Below, one piece after another: positions 1-12,700 of a stretch of DNA of 64,000 nucleotides; position 1 is the first letter of the stretch, and the number at the start of each line of letters is the position of its first letter. Origin of the DNA: Embiotoca jacksoni (taxonomy: Eukaryota > Chordata > Actinopteri > Embiotocidae). Position numbers and translations under genes: made by a program. A model generated the notes under the pieces. That model made no database searches, was not told the origin of the DNA, and was given only the letters and a program-made list of their open reading frames with translations. The stretch lies in contig JAKOON010000015.1 of the NCBI GenBank assembly GCA_022577435.1, positions 17,015,830-17,079,829 on the forward strand. The letters are read 5' to 3'.

Positions 1-659
1 CTCCTCATGTGTTTCTGCTTTAAAACTTAGTGGCTAGAATTGTTTTTTTTTAATGTCTTCTCATTTATATCTGTACCATGTTATTATATCGACAGTACAT
101 AGCAGTTTACTCAATGTACATACATATACATATAAAATTAAATCATGTTGATTTTAAATTACACATCAAATTAAAAATGGACACAAACAAACAAAACCAA
201 TCCAGAGTGAATAATTATGTACGACACAAATAACATTATGAAACATGATGAATCATAAACTATTGCATTACAGCTGATGCTAATAACATACTTCACGGAC
301 AGAATTGTCTTAGGATCCTGAATGTTCGCAGGTTAACTTATATTAAATAAAAAGGTAATATAACATAGCAACTATCCTAGCATCGCAACGTTACATATAT
401 ATATAACATAAGCTATAGCATGGCTATAGTGCAATTAAACACAACACAGAGTTGCATAAAAGCATTGCAGGATACAGTACAGCATAACATTAGTATTTTA
501 CAACATGACATCAGCTGCATGATTGAACTTAATCTTCATTCACTTCTTTATTCTGTGTAAGCGTGTATGTCGCCTCTCTTGCTGCACCGGCACTGTTTTC
601 TGGTGCTCAACATAATTACTGGGGACTTTAATCACGTCGCTGTTGTCTTTGTTTTGCAG

Positions 660-751
660 GCGAGGAGTGATGACATCACGGAGCACCCAGCCGAGCCCCT
701 CCTGCGCTCCTGCGTCAGCACGGCAAGCATGAAGGTCAAGAACATGAAGAA
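660..751 (+). CDS. arhgap32: arhgap32 window exon 1 (before PX)
   Basis: The acceptor is TTTTGCAG and the donor AA|GTAGGT, phase 2 at the end. It encodes residues 1-30, including CVSTASMKVKNMKK, the basic segment just before the PX domain in ARHGAP32. Reading past the donor meets TAG at once, which fixes the border. Positions 1-659 upstream are AT-rich intron with nothing else recognised. Confidence 0.85.
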
Positions 752-3700
752 GTAGGTGCTCCTCCTCCCGACAATGTGGCTGCTATTATGGGCTGTAAAC
801 CAGGGCTCTTATCCAGGCCAGCAAAAATGAGGACCTGCGAAGTGACGGGCGGGAACGCAGACAGACCGAGTCCTCCGACCCCGTTCTCACAATCCTCCCT
901 CTTCTGCCTCTTTCAGTTCCCTCTTGCATCTGTGTGCTTTGAATACTGACGAGCTGCTGTTGTGCTGTGTTTTTCAGGCTGACGTTCCCCAGAGGTCACT
1001 TCCCCAGATTGGCAGAGTGCGCCCATTTTCACTATGAGACCGTTGATTTTGGCAACGTTCAGGTGAGCCCTGAAACGGATGACCCGCAGACTTCAGCAGC
1101 AGCGAGCCACTGCGTTTAGTGGACGTGTCTTTGGCTCGGGTTCACTGGACAGTTTGGTTTTAAAATGAAGTGTGGCAGCTAAATCGATGATGTTGTTTGT
1201 CTTTTCTGGACAGTCTGACTTCATTTTTGCATCTCCCCCTTTTTTTTTTTTTTCCCTGAAATGCCACATTGGAGCAGATTCTGTCCGGGAACTGATAACA
1301 AATTTGAACAGTAAAATCCTGAACTTCTAAAACAATAACGGGTGTCAGAATATGCTGTTCGGTTATAGTTTAATTTTAGTAGAGGTAGGTACTCTATAAT
1401 ACATTATAATGAGGATTTTAGCCACATTAGCATCATGGTTAATGGATAACCACAAAGCGTTCCACTGCATTCCTAAATAATGAAGGAGGGCTTTTCTTCT
1501 TGTGCCACCAGCAGATAAAGATTTTTCCGTTCAGACTGAAGTGCTTAAAATAATCATGAAGTTTGGTGCGGAGGTTAAAGTTAAAATATTTCCAAATATC
1601 CACAAACTGAAGGACATTCCCGTCAGCCTCAGCTACACTTCTTTAGCGCCTATTAGCAAACGCTAGCATGCTGACAGACGTCACCCGTTATTTTGTGAAC
1701 GTTATGAAGCCTCCAGTTCTGATTTTGGCTGCTGCCATCTTGCTAGTTTGGAGTGGTTTGGAGCAGGACGTGACCATATTTGGACGAGCTGGGGGAGGAG
1801 CCAGCAGTGTATCTGACTGATCTGATCGTCCCGCCCACCGATAGCTATAATCTGACTGCACCGCAGGCCTGTCAATCAAACAGACACGCCCCCAACTTTT
1901 TGAGGCCTAACATATAATGAATGAGGGATTATTTTCAGATGGACCCCCAGAAAACGAATAAGAAGGAGCAACTTTAGCTAACAACACCAAAATATCTGAA
2001 AAAAATGTATTGACTTTGTATTTGATGAGTGAAGTTGAATGGGAGTCTATGGAGCCGGAGGCTTTTTGGAGCCGACCTCTAGTGGCACTCGGTGGTATTG
2101 CAGTTTAAGGCATTTCTGCATCGGCCTCATTTTTCTGACCCGGAAGCTACAAACACTTTTATATACAGTTTATCAACGTGTGAGCACTGTGAGTATGTTA
2201 GCATGATGATATTAGAATTTAGCTCAACGCTGGGAGCTTGGCTGTAAACTTTTAGTCACATTTGCTCATAAATTTAGACAAAATGTTGAACATGTACTTA
2301 ATTAATTTGAAAATCCTGATGTCCCGTATGTACTTTTACCTGGCAACAAATGGTTAAATGGTTTTTGACTGGCAGATATTTTTCGGGAACTTCCTGGAAG
2401 CACTGGTTCACAGCAGTGTTAATGAGAGCCAGTGAAGGCCCTATAGTTGTTCAGTCATGTGTGGAGGTGGTTGTCAGCCGCCTGGTTAACCTCAGTGTAG
2501 TTCCGTTCTCTGGCCAGCAGAGTGCGTCAGTCGTCTCTGGACAACCAGAAGCTGCCAGTGCAGCCGAACACAAAGAGGAGTGTCTGAGCGGTGCACGTGG
2601 ATGCTGTGGGGCCAAATCCCTGCACGTAGCATTAATGAGCGACAGTGTCGCAGGCTGGACGCGATTTATAATCTCAGGATGCTCCTGCTCTGAGTGTCCG
2701 GCCGTGTTTGGCGTGACGACGGCGATGGGCGCCATCAGTAGGGTGGAGGGAAGGGAAGCGGCACACATCAGCTGAAGTGACCTTGAAAATCTCCACGAGG
2801 AGAGATAAAGCTGAGCTGAGAGAGACACACGCTGGTCTGGGGAGAGACGGCTAAAGGCTGCTCTGCACATAAAAGATGCAAACATGCAGCCTGCACATGT
2901 CACGGTCTGATGGATCTTTGACTTGATCTTGGGGACGAGGCGTCGCTCCGCGGTGCATTTGTGCGTCCCTGCAGACTGTCTCGCCTTGAGAGCGGAGCGA
3001 AGGTGAATTGTTGTGAAATGTCTGTCTTCTGTGTGACGGATGAGCTCGTGCATCTGTGTTTACTAGAAAAGCCCCCTTTTGTCACCGGTTTAGATAGAGG
3101 GGGGGGGGGAGGGGGATGAGACGGAGTACAGGAGAGGGAGGAGGGGTCGGGCATCGAAAGAGGGAGGGGGATGGGGGGTAAGACACACACAGTGGGAAGC
3201 ATCCTCTTTTCATATTTGCTGCTTTGAATGGAGCACGATCGCGTGGCCTTTCAAAGGACCGTAAATTAGCTTTTTTTTGGGAGGAGGGTGAGGCGGCGGG
3301 ACACGGGCGAGCAAGGAGCGGCGCTTAAACTCCCGTATAAACCCTCAGCTGAGATTTTAAGGGCTCGCCGGAGGAGCTTCGGGGAGGTCCAGGACTGCAG
3401 CGGCACACAAAGGAAGGGCCACTTCTTGCAGCTGCGGATGGATTTCTGAGAGGGGCAGGTAACATGGACACGACTGTGAAAATTTGAGCTTCGGGTAGTC
3501 GTTGGTGTTTGTGAATAGATAACAGAAGGCAGGTCTGAGCTGTGTTTGTAGAGTAGCCTGAGCATCATGAAGGAGGCATGACATCACTGGAAACTTTCAG
3601 ATTTGTGCTGCTTTTGTTTCATTTTCATCATCATATCTTCTTGAAATCTGTAATCCTGTTAATAATCCTGCTTCCCCACATCCCTCTGGCCTCTTGACCC

Positions 3701-6700
3701 CCTTCACCGCTTAATTTAGCTGCTCGGTTCAGACTAATATTTCAGATAAACCCGAGTAGGAGCTCTTCCACCGTGAGTTAAAACTTCCCAGTTTGCCTTG
3801 TGTGCCGGTCTGGTTTGCCGTGTTGCTGTTGAGCAGTAACTAGGTCGCTGTGTGATGTTGTGTAAGCGTGTAAGCGTGTATCAGTGAGCTGCTAACGGTT
3901 ATAAATAACCAGAACTTCCCTCGGCTTCGAGGTCTTTGAAGTCGCTTCTACAGTAACGTCTCTCAACAAGATTCCCAAATTCCTGCGAGGCTTTCATCTG
4001 CTCTGTTTTGAGAGCAAATTAAATGTTGGTGAGAAGAACCCAGAAGAAATAAGTCTCAGCAGCTAATCTATTATACATTTCATACTGCAGGATTTGTAGT
4101 GAAGCGAAAATATAAACCTTTACTGCTGGTGGAAGAGGAAATATACTCCCCTTATTTCCGAAATACGCCACATCATGTTCACATCCAACTTTTTTTTTTC
4201 AGGCTTTATTACCTAGGATTCCTTGTTGCTTGACTTTCAGAGGTTTCTGTGCTCCACCGCTCAGCATAAAAGTGGTTTTACTATTTAATGGGGGAAAAAA
4301 AAGGGGGTTGGACATGATGTTCCTCTTGTATACTAGGTCACTTACAGTGGCTGTTGCGTTATACTCGTCCATTATTTAGGAAAGCAGAGCTCTCAGTATT
4401 AGTCTCTCTTTTTCTTCCTGGTTCGTTTTCCTCACAGTTGGCCTTTGCAGAGGGGCAGAGCGAAGGACCGAAGGCGGGTCTGGACTCCAAAGAGCTGCTC
4501 TTCTTGGTCCAGATCGCCTGTCAGGTAACGTCACCTGGTGCGTTGGTGAAACGGACTAATAGGTGGTGTGATATCAGTTGAACTTCTCTTTTTTTTTTGT
4601 CTGTCAGGGTCGAAACTGGCTGGTGAAGAGATCCTATGAGGACTTCCGGGTGCTGGACAAACACCTGCACTTGTGTATCTATGACCGCCGCTACTCCGAG
4701 CTCACGGAGCTGCCGCGATACAACACGCTGAAGGACGCTGTGGAGGTACCGTACGGCCACAGCTGCTTTATCTATCGTCAGCAGATCCCTGTCTTGTTTG
4801 GTAGCTGCTTCCATTCACAAATGTTATGACGCTAACAGGCTAATCAGAGTTTTATGCGCGTGTTGTGTTGTAACTTAAAAAAAAAGCATGTTTTGCTCTC
4901 TCACTCGTTCAGTAGACTTCTCTGCCGCAGAGAGACGTAACTGTGATTCGACTTTTCTTGGGCTCCTCCGCTCCCATTTCCCAGCATGCCCGCTTCCTTT
5001 GCAACTTTTAAGAGTAAAGCACACAAGTTAAAAAGATGTTAGAGATTGGTAGAAATGATATTTATCTTTGGGAAAACATGCCGTTTTGGAACATTTCAAT
5101 AATAAAGACAAAATTCAAAGCGCCTACATAAATTAAGCCGTGACTCGAGTGTACCAGGTGTGAAGGTGAAATATCTACCTGTGACACTGTTCACATGCTA
5201 GTAGTGTGTAAGAAGCTGCAGATGTTAATCAGCACATTCCCAAGCTCCAAATACACTTAGGAATAGATAAACTGTAAAAGCTATCGTACACTGACATTGA
5301 GTTCTCGATCGGGAAATAAGTACAGAAATAAGTAAAAGTAATGTCTGAAGTTAGAAAAAGACTCTAACAGTACTGTGTGACGGGAAGCTTGTTGACCTGC
5401 AGGGAAAAATGATGTCAACATTAAAATGTCAAACCGAACTGTTACCCCCTTTGGGAAAACAATCAAAATGACTTTGATCAGAATATTTATTTACTTATTG
5501 AATTTTTAACAATTAGTCTGTAATCCATCACATTTCAGATGTGACCCTCTCATCACTTTATTCACAGATCAAAGACAGTTCAGGGTGTGTCTGCTTCTTA
5601 CTGCTTGATGTTACACTTGTTTTTTTGTTTTTTTCTGATGTTTGTCTTCAGTTAGTAACCACGATGTTGGCCACCTACCTGTCCCGCTTCTCTGTCATCG
5701 CTGACAACAAGGTCAACTGTGGTCCGGTGTTAACATGGATGGAGGTAATCAGCGTCTTTACTCATTTAACAAAGCTCGTTTTTAAAAAATAAATTTTACT
5801 TGATTGTAAGGACATTTATTTAAGTCAAGGAAGGAAAGTTTAATGAGGAAAACTGAATGAATTTCATCTCTGTGCATTACGATACTGGTTGTAGGACACT
5901 CTGCTGCTATTTTTGTTCCTTATATAGTCGATAAGCTCATGAGTAAATGTAAAAAAAAAAAAAACACCCTACAGATGCTGTGTGAAGTTGGGTTCATGGG
6001 ACATTTAAGTCATTTTATGTGCTACATTTCTGACATTTTTAATTAACGTATATTTGTATTTAACTTTAACTTGAAAACACCTTTGCTGTAAACTGATCTC
6101 ACACACGCTGTAATGAATACATGATTAGCTTAATTGCTTTGTTCAGGCTCAGCCACAAGGAAAAAACACTATTTAAATTAATGCAAATTGAGGTGGGAAC
6201 ACGAGGGCATACCACCAAATGCCCCACATTTCCTGTCTGTGTCCACGATCACTTTAAAAAAAAAGGCATAAAAATGCCCCTAAAACCTAAAATACAATTT
6301 ACAAAACCCCAGTGTGGAACAAAACAGTAAAATTAGAGAACGTTCTCTTTGATTGTGTTGCAATGCCTCTTGTCTCTGTCACTTCTAACTCCCTGCTTCA
6401 GGCCTTCGAGTAAAAGCTGAGCTAACGTGTCACTTTGTATTTTTAGATTGACAACAAGGGCAACCATCTGCTGGTGTCTGAAGAATCCTCCATCAACGTC
6501 CCCGCCATCGCTGCAGCCCACGTCACCAAGCGTTACACAGCGCAGGCCACAGACGAGCTCACCTTCGAGGTGAACGCTGTTATATAAGACAAACAGAGTC
6601 TCATTTAAATTCAGATTTGACTTTTTTGAGTGGATTTTATTTCGCTGCATGTCTTTCCTGAGCATCTGTCTGGTCCCGTCGTGATTCCCCTTAATGGCCT

Positions 6701-9700
6701 CCCCTGCAATCTCACTTCATTCTCATCCTCACACTCTTTGTGATCCAGGTGGGAGACATCGTGTCCGTCATCGACATGCCTCCTAAAGAAGACACGGGCT
6801 GGTGGAGAGGGAAACATGGCTTTCAGGTAAAAAACATCTGTGCGAGAGACTAACTTCAGAGACTATAAAAAACAACAACAGTACCTGATTTAAATCTGGC
6901 CGCCGCCCCATTTAGAGTCGTCGCCTCATGCGGCGACACATTGATCCCAGCGCTCCCTGGAAGTACATTTCTGTAAGCACCATCTGAGATTCATGCTGGG
7001 GAGTCTCCACAGAGTCAAAACAACGAACTTTCAGCTTGAATTTCATTTAGGGAACAGAAAGAAGGAAATTTGGACATGCTGGGGGCGAAGGGTGGATCTG
7101 ACTCGATCTGATTGGAAACCTGGCGATACTTCGTGCCGCACACCGTTTGCTGTAACCTGACTGCACCACAGGCCTGTCAATCAAACAGACACGCCCCCAA
7201 AAACACAACTTTTCAGGCTTATTTTCTAATTAATGACGGATTATTTTCAGATGGACCTCCAGACTACCAATAAAACGGAGTGAGTTTAGTGAGAGACCAT
7301 GATGACTTGTGGAAAAAAAATTATTGACTTTTGTGCTTCATGAAAGAAGTTCTATGGAGCCGGAGGCTTTTTTTGGGCCAAGCTCTAGTGGCACTCGGTG
7401 GTATTGCAGTTTAAGGCACTACGGAAGCTACTTCCACTTTAATATACAGTCTATGTTCCGCACCTGATTCTGGACCTCCATCATACGTCAGTGTACTCGA
7501 GCACCAAACACCCCCTCTGGTACTTTGAACTTTTAATTGCATCACCATCTCAGTGTCTGGTCTCTCTTCGTGCAGGTTGGCTTCTTCCCCTGCGACTGTG
7601 TCGAGCTGATAAATGACAAGATCCCCCCCAGCGTTCAGAGCTCGGTGCCGAAGCCAGGTACTCTCTTCGGTGTCTGTTCTCAGTGATTTATATCAGACTC
7701 GCTCCCAGGACGAGTCAGATTGATTTAAAGTGGCTGTTCTGTGTGTGTGTGCATTTTAATCAGTGTGTAAGAAGCATGGGAAGCTGGTAACGTTCCTGAG
7801 GTCTTTCATGAAGTCTCGCCCGCCACCACAGAAGCTGCGGCAGCGCGGGATCCTCCGAGAGCGAGTGTTTGGTTGCGACCTGGGGGAGCATCTCCACAAC
7901 TCAGGACACGAGGGTAAAAGACTCCTACAGGGGCTCCTTTTATTTCTTACTTTCCAGGGTTTAATTCTTACTTCACAGAAGTTCACATTTAAGTTTGAAC
8001 TGCCTGCAGGTGAGAATTAATCCCAAAGAGGGGTTTAAACTCAATCTGCTGCCTGGGTTAAGATACTTGTGGATTTACCAAAAGTTGTCTCTGGTTGTTG
8101 GTTTTTTTGCCTCTTTTTTGGAAACAGATGCGATCGGAGAATTTGTGTTTTTCATTTTTGTCCGTCCCATTCGTGAGCAACAATATTTCAGAGACACCTC
8201 GAGGGAATTTCTTCACATTGAAATTCGCTCAAACTCACCGATAAACTGAGTAAAATTTGGAGGTCAAAGGTCACTGTGACCTCAAAAAACACGTTTATGA
8301 CCATAACTCAAGAATTCATACACTAATTACGACAAAATTTCACGTACATGTCTAACAGGATAAAATAATGAAGCGATGACATTTTATATTGAAAAAGGCC
8401 AAAGGTAAACTTCACTGTGACCTCATGATGTTCTGCAAAAATGCTTTTCTGGCCATAAATCAGGAACAGAAAGGTAGATGGTGACCATATTTAACATTCG
8501 GTCAGATACTGCACTGGTGACACTAATCTTGGATGTCCACCTTGAAACTGTGCTGATTGTTTAGACATTATGTGTTGTTGATTGAAGATGTGTGTGAAGC
8601 ATCCGCTTTTTAGAAAACGTCGATATTTGAAGCATCGTCTGCTGTCATGGCAACAACTGTCACATTTACTGGACAAATTACCGCAGTCGTTACTATATTT
8701 GCATGTTATACGAGTCTGGACTGACATGGATGTAAACTGCGGTTTGACTGGTGATTCTAGTCTTTTTCAGAAATGTTAAAAGTCCTGCGGCACAACAACA
8801 AGAGGAAGCTCACGTCTGTCGTCTGTCTCTTGCAGTCCCTCAGGTTGTCAAGAGTTGCGCCGAGTTCATCGAGAAGCACGGAGTCGTGGACGGGATCTAC
8901 AGACTGTCAGGGATCTCCTCCAACATCCAGAAACTGAGGTTTGTGCTCGTCTCCTGCATGATTTGGATTTCAAATTTACCCCAATTATGTCTGTATTTCT
9001 CACTATTTTCATAGTTTGGAGAAAATAATCAGTGGAAAATAATAATTAGTTGCAGCTGCATACAGAACACTTCAAAAGAGCTCCACCTCAACCAACTACA
9101 ACAGCAAAATCCTTTACATCAATGCATTTTATTTATTTTCACTAAAATTTAAAATATATTAAAGAGTTTGCTAAAGCCCCCCCTTCCAAAAAAAACCCCT
9201 GTTTTAATGCCTTTAAGGGTCACTACAGCTAATAATATCGATGATAATAATAACAGCATAACGTGATATTTTCTGAGACAGTTATCATACTGTGAAAAAC
9301 TCCGACCGTTGTAAACCTAAAAACCAAATCAGCACGCTGTTGCAAACGTTTTGTTCTGTGATTCAGTTCTAACAAATTTCAGTGTAGCTTCATTAATGAA
9401 GCTGATGAACAGGCCAGCACTTATTAGGGAGCAGTAATTTGAAATATCGCTAAATTACAAATAAAATAACTTAATTGTTGAGCCCACGACCAGCAGCTCT
9501 GATGGATCTCCAAATGCTATTTTTCACTGCTGCTCCTGAAACCCATTAAATACAGTTTGATTGAAGCTGTGCAGCTTTGAGTGGCTGTGATGGTCTCCTC
9601 GTCTGTTTCATGCTTGCCAGGACGAACGTGTGAAACAAACCTCCATCAGAAGATAAAACCGGAGGCACATAAGCTGATGGAGTTTGACAGGAAATCAAAA

Positions 9701-12700
9701 GGACTTTTCTCACCTTAAAAACCTGACCGTCACCACATGAAACAGCCTTTAGACATTTTAGAAAATACATCAGAATAAAAAGCTGTTGGCTAGATGAAGC
9801 ATCTATTTTCCAAGTCCTTTTTACTAGACTTTGTTTGAGTGCCTTCAGCAGACACGCCCCCAGCATTTGAGGGCAGAAAGTTCTGCTTATTTTCTCTCAA
9901 TTTCACCTAATTAAATAAACCTGCCCATGTTTGTAATCCTTAAAATTGGTCTGGGTGGTTGATAACACATTTATCTGTGGTGTGAAGAACTTAAAACACA
10001 TTTTTATTTCTACTTTACACAGACTTCCTGCATATACAGGAGGTCTTTGTTTATTAATTCTTAATTTGATTATATACAGTATAAATTACTGCTCATATAA
10101 ACCTTCAGATGTTGTTTTGGCTTGTGTTTTTTTAATTCATCTTTATTTTGTTATTATTAATCAATGTAGATTTTTGATGGCCCAATCTGTTTTAATTCTG
10201 GTCCGAAGTTGTGCAGAAGTTTAGTCAACATATGTTGTGTTGAAATGGGCTGTATAAACAAACCGACTTATTTTGAGAAGAAATAAAAGTGTAGATTGTG
10301 ATGAGAAAGCTAAAATAAATGCAGCATTAAAAGTCATAAATTATGAAATGGTAAATTAAAGATGTACGTCTCTGACCCAGCTCTCGTTTTAAAAAGTGCT
10401 CCCTGTTTTTGTGTTTTCACACACAGGGTGACTCCCACTCTGTCCTTATATCTTCTTCCTGTCTCCGTGCAGGCACGAGTTCGACTCCGAGCAGGTCCCA
10501 GACCTGAGCAGGGATGTCTTCAGACAGGACATCCACTCGGTGGGCTCCCTCTGCAAGCTGTACTTCAGAGAGCTGCCCAACCCTCTGCTCACCTACCAGC
10601 TCTACGAAAGATTCTCAGTAAGGACCGCAGAACTGGACTTATGCTGGGGATAGAGATGGGAATGGGAGTTGGTACTAAGAGAAAAAAAAAAAGCTCATGT
10701 TTCTCCTTGATAACAAAAGAACAAAAGAAAATTTCTGTTCATTTTGAAGTGATGTTCAAAATGAGGTCACTGCGTTACGCTGGGCTTTCGAGGAACAGTG
10801 GGGGATGTGCAACGCTGAAACCGAATAGCCAGATTTAAGCGGGCTGAAGAAATTGGCTGCTCTGAATATAAAAGGGAGGAAGAAGAGAGCGGCGACGTGG
10901 AGGCGACTCCCTCTGCTGAGATTATCGGCCTCGCAGTGACGTCTGGCTTCGTCCTCTGTCTCTTCACAGGAGGCCGTGTCTGCAGCCACGGACGAGGAGA
11001 GGCTGGTCAAAATCCACAATGTCATCCAGCAGCTGCCTCCTCCACATTACAGGTCAGCTTCAGAGCTCTCTGATTCCCCCTGCTGGCCCGAAGCGGCGGC
11101 GCTACTTCTGTTGTTATTCTGATTTAGTTTGTGACGACAACAAGGCATTAGAGCCCTTTTTTCTTCACAATCCTGAGTCCCAACCAACTGCAGAAATGTC
11201 CATAACTCTGATAAGCACAACAGTTCTGCTTTGTATTCGATGCACTGAACTCACCAGTTGGGACTCCATCTGCTGGTAACAGGGAGGATGACTGTGTTAG
11301 ATGACATATATGAGCCTCTAATGATGGGAGAGCTACTTTGACAAAATGAAAGTGTCCCAGAGCTGCTCATGTTTCGTAACATTTATTCACATAGCTGAGC
11401 TCCACCCAAACCAGCTGAATCAACTTCTTTAATGTGAACAATAACAAACTGATACTCAACACACATTTTGTATCACAACAGCTTAAATTTAACAGGACGT
11501 GCATGATTTTTTTTTTCTGTATTTCATTTTGTTTTTAATTGGTGAAGCTCACACTGGTCACATCTGTCATCGTCAACAAAACCGTGTTTATTACTTTACC
11601 TAATTTTCTGTCTGCATATCACTGTATCACATAACTTCCCTTCACATACGCATTCAATCTTTTATTTCTTTTAATTTGAAAAGTCGCACTGCGTAACTTT
11701 GATCTCTCACTCACTCAGTGACAGGGACAAAATATTTGAAAGTTATGTCATTAGCAGGGGGAAATTGATGTTAAATATTTGCATTGTTGTTGTAACTACA
11801 GGACCCTGGAGTTCCTCATGAGACACCTCTCCAACCTGGCCACCTTCAGCCCCGTCACCAACATGCACACAAAAAACCTCGCCATTGTCTGGGCGCCGAA
11901 CCTCCTCAGGTGAGACTCACTATCGTAGCACGCGTTAGCGTTGCTGTTTCCTCTTCGCCCGTTCTGTGACAGTGAACTGGGGCGCGCCTCAAGGGGTCCG
12001 GAGCCGTGAAGTAGGTTGTGCCGTGCTGTGTTTCAGGTCCAAGCAGATCGAGTCGGCCTGCTTTAGCGGCACGGCGGCGTTCATGGAGGTGCGTATCCAG
12101 TCCGTGGTGGTGGAGTTCATCCTCAACAATACGGAGACTCTCTTCAGTTCCAAACTGAATGCCATCATCAGGGAGAGCACAGGTAAGTCAACCCTCATTA
12201 AAGAAATAAACAAGACAAAAAGACAGTGTGTATCTGTAACATCTGAACACCTCATCTTCAGGTAACAACACCTTATCCAGACCCAAGTCCCTGATGGTCT
12301 CCTCCCCGTCCACCAAGCTGCTGTCTTTAGAGGAGGCCCAGGCTCGCACTCAGGCGCAGCTGAGCTCGCCGGCCACCACGCCCTCCCTCAGCCACAGCGA
12401 CTACATCGAGGTCGGGGAGGGACCCGGAGCGCTGCTCGGAAAGTTCCACACAGTCATCGAGCTGCCGATGGAGAGGTACGGTTACTCACGCTACCCCTTA
12501 TCCGTCTGTCCTGTTCTTCTGAACGCAGTGTATCAAGAACGTCTTGAGGGAATTTGTTCAAATTTGGCAAAAACATTCACTTCGTAGCAACCTGATAGGA
12601 TTTTGGTGTTTTAAGGTCAGAGGTCAAGGTCACTGTCACCTCACATTAACCCATGCCTGTGAACTAAATTTTTCAGGAATGCCTAAAGGGAATAAAAAAA

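Noticed and set aside
2451..3053. 200-codon minus-strand open frame
   Set aside because: It lies in the intron of arhgap32, shows no domain or splice context, and its composition suggests a chance frame in GC-rich DNA.
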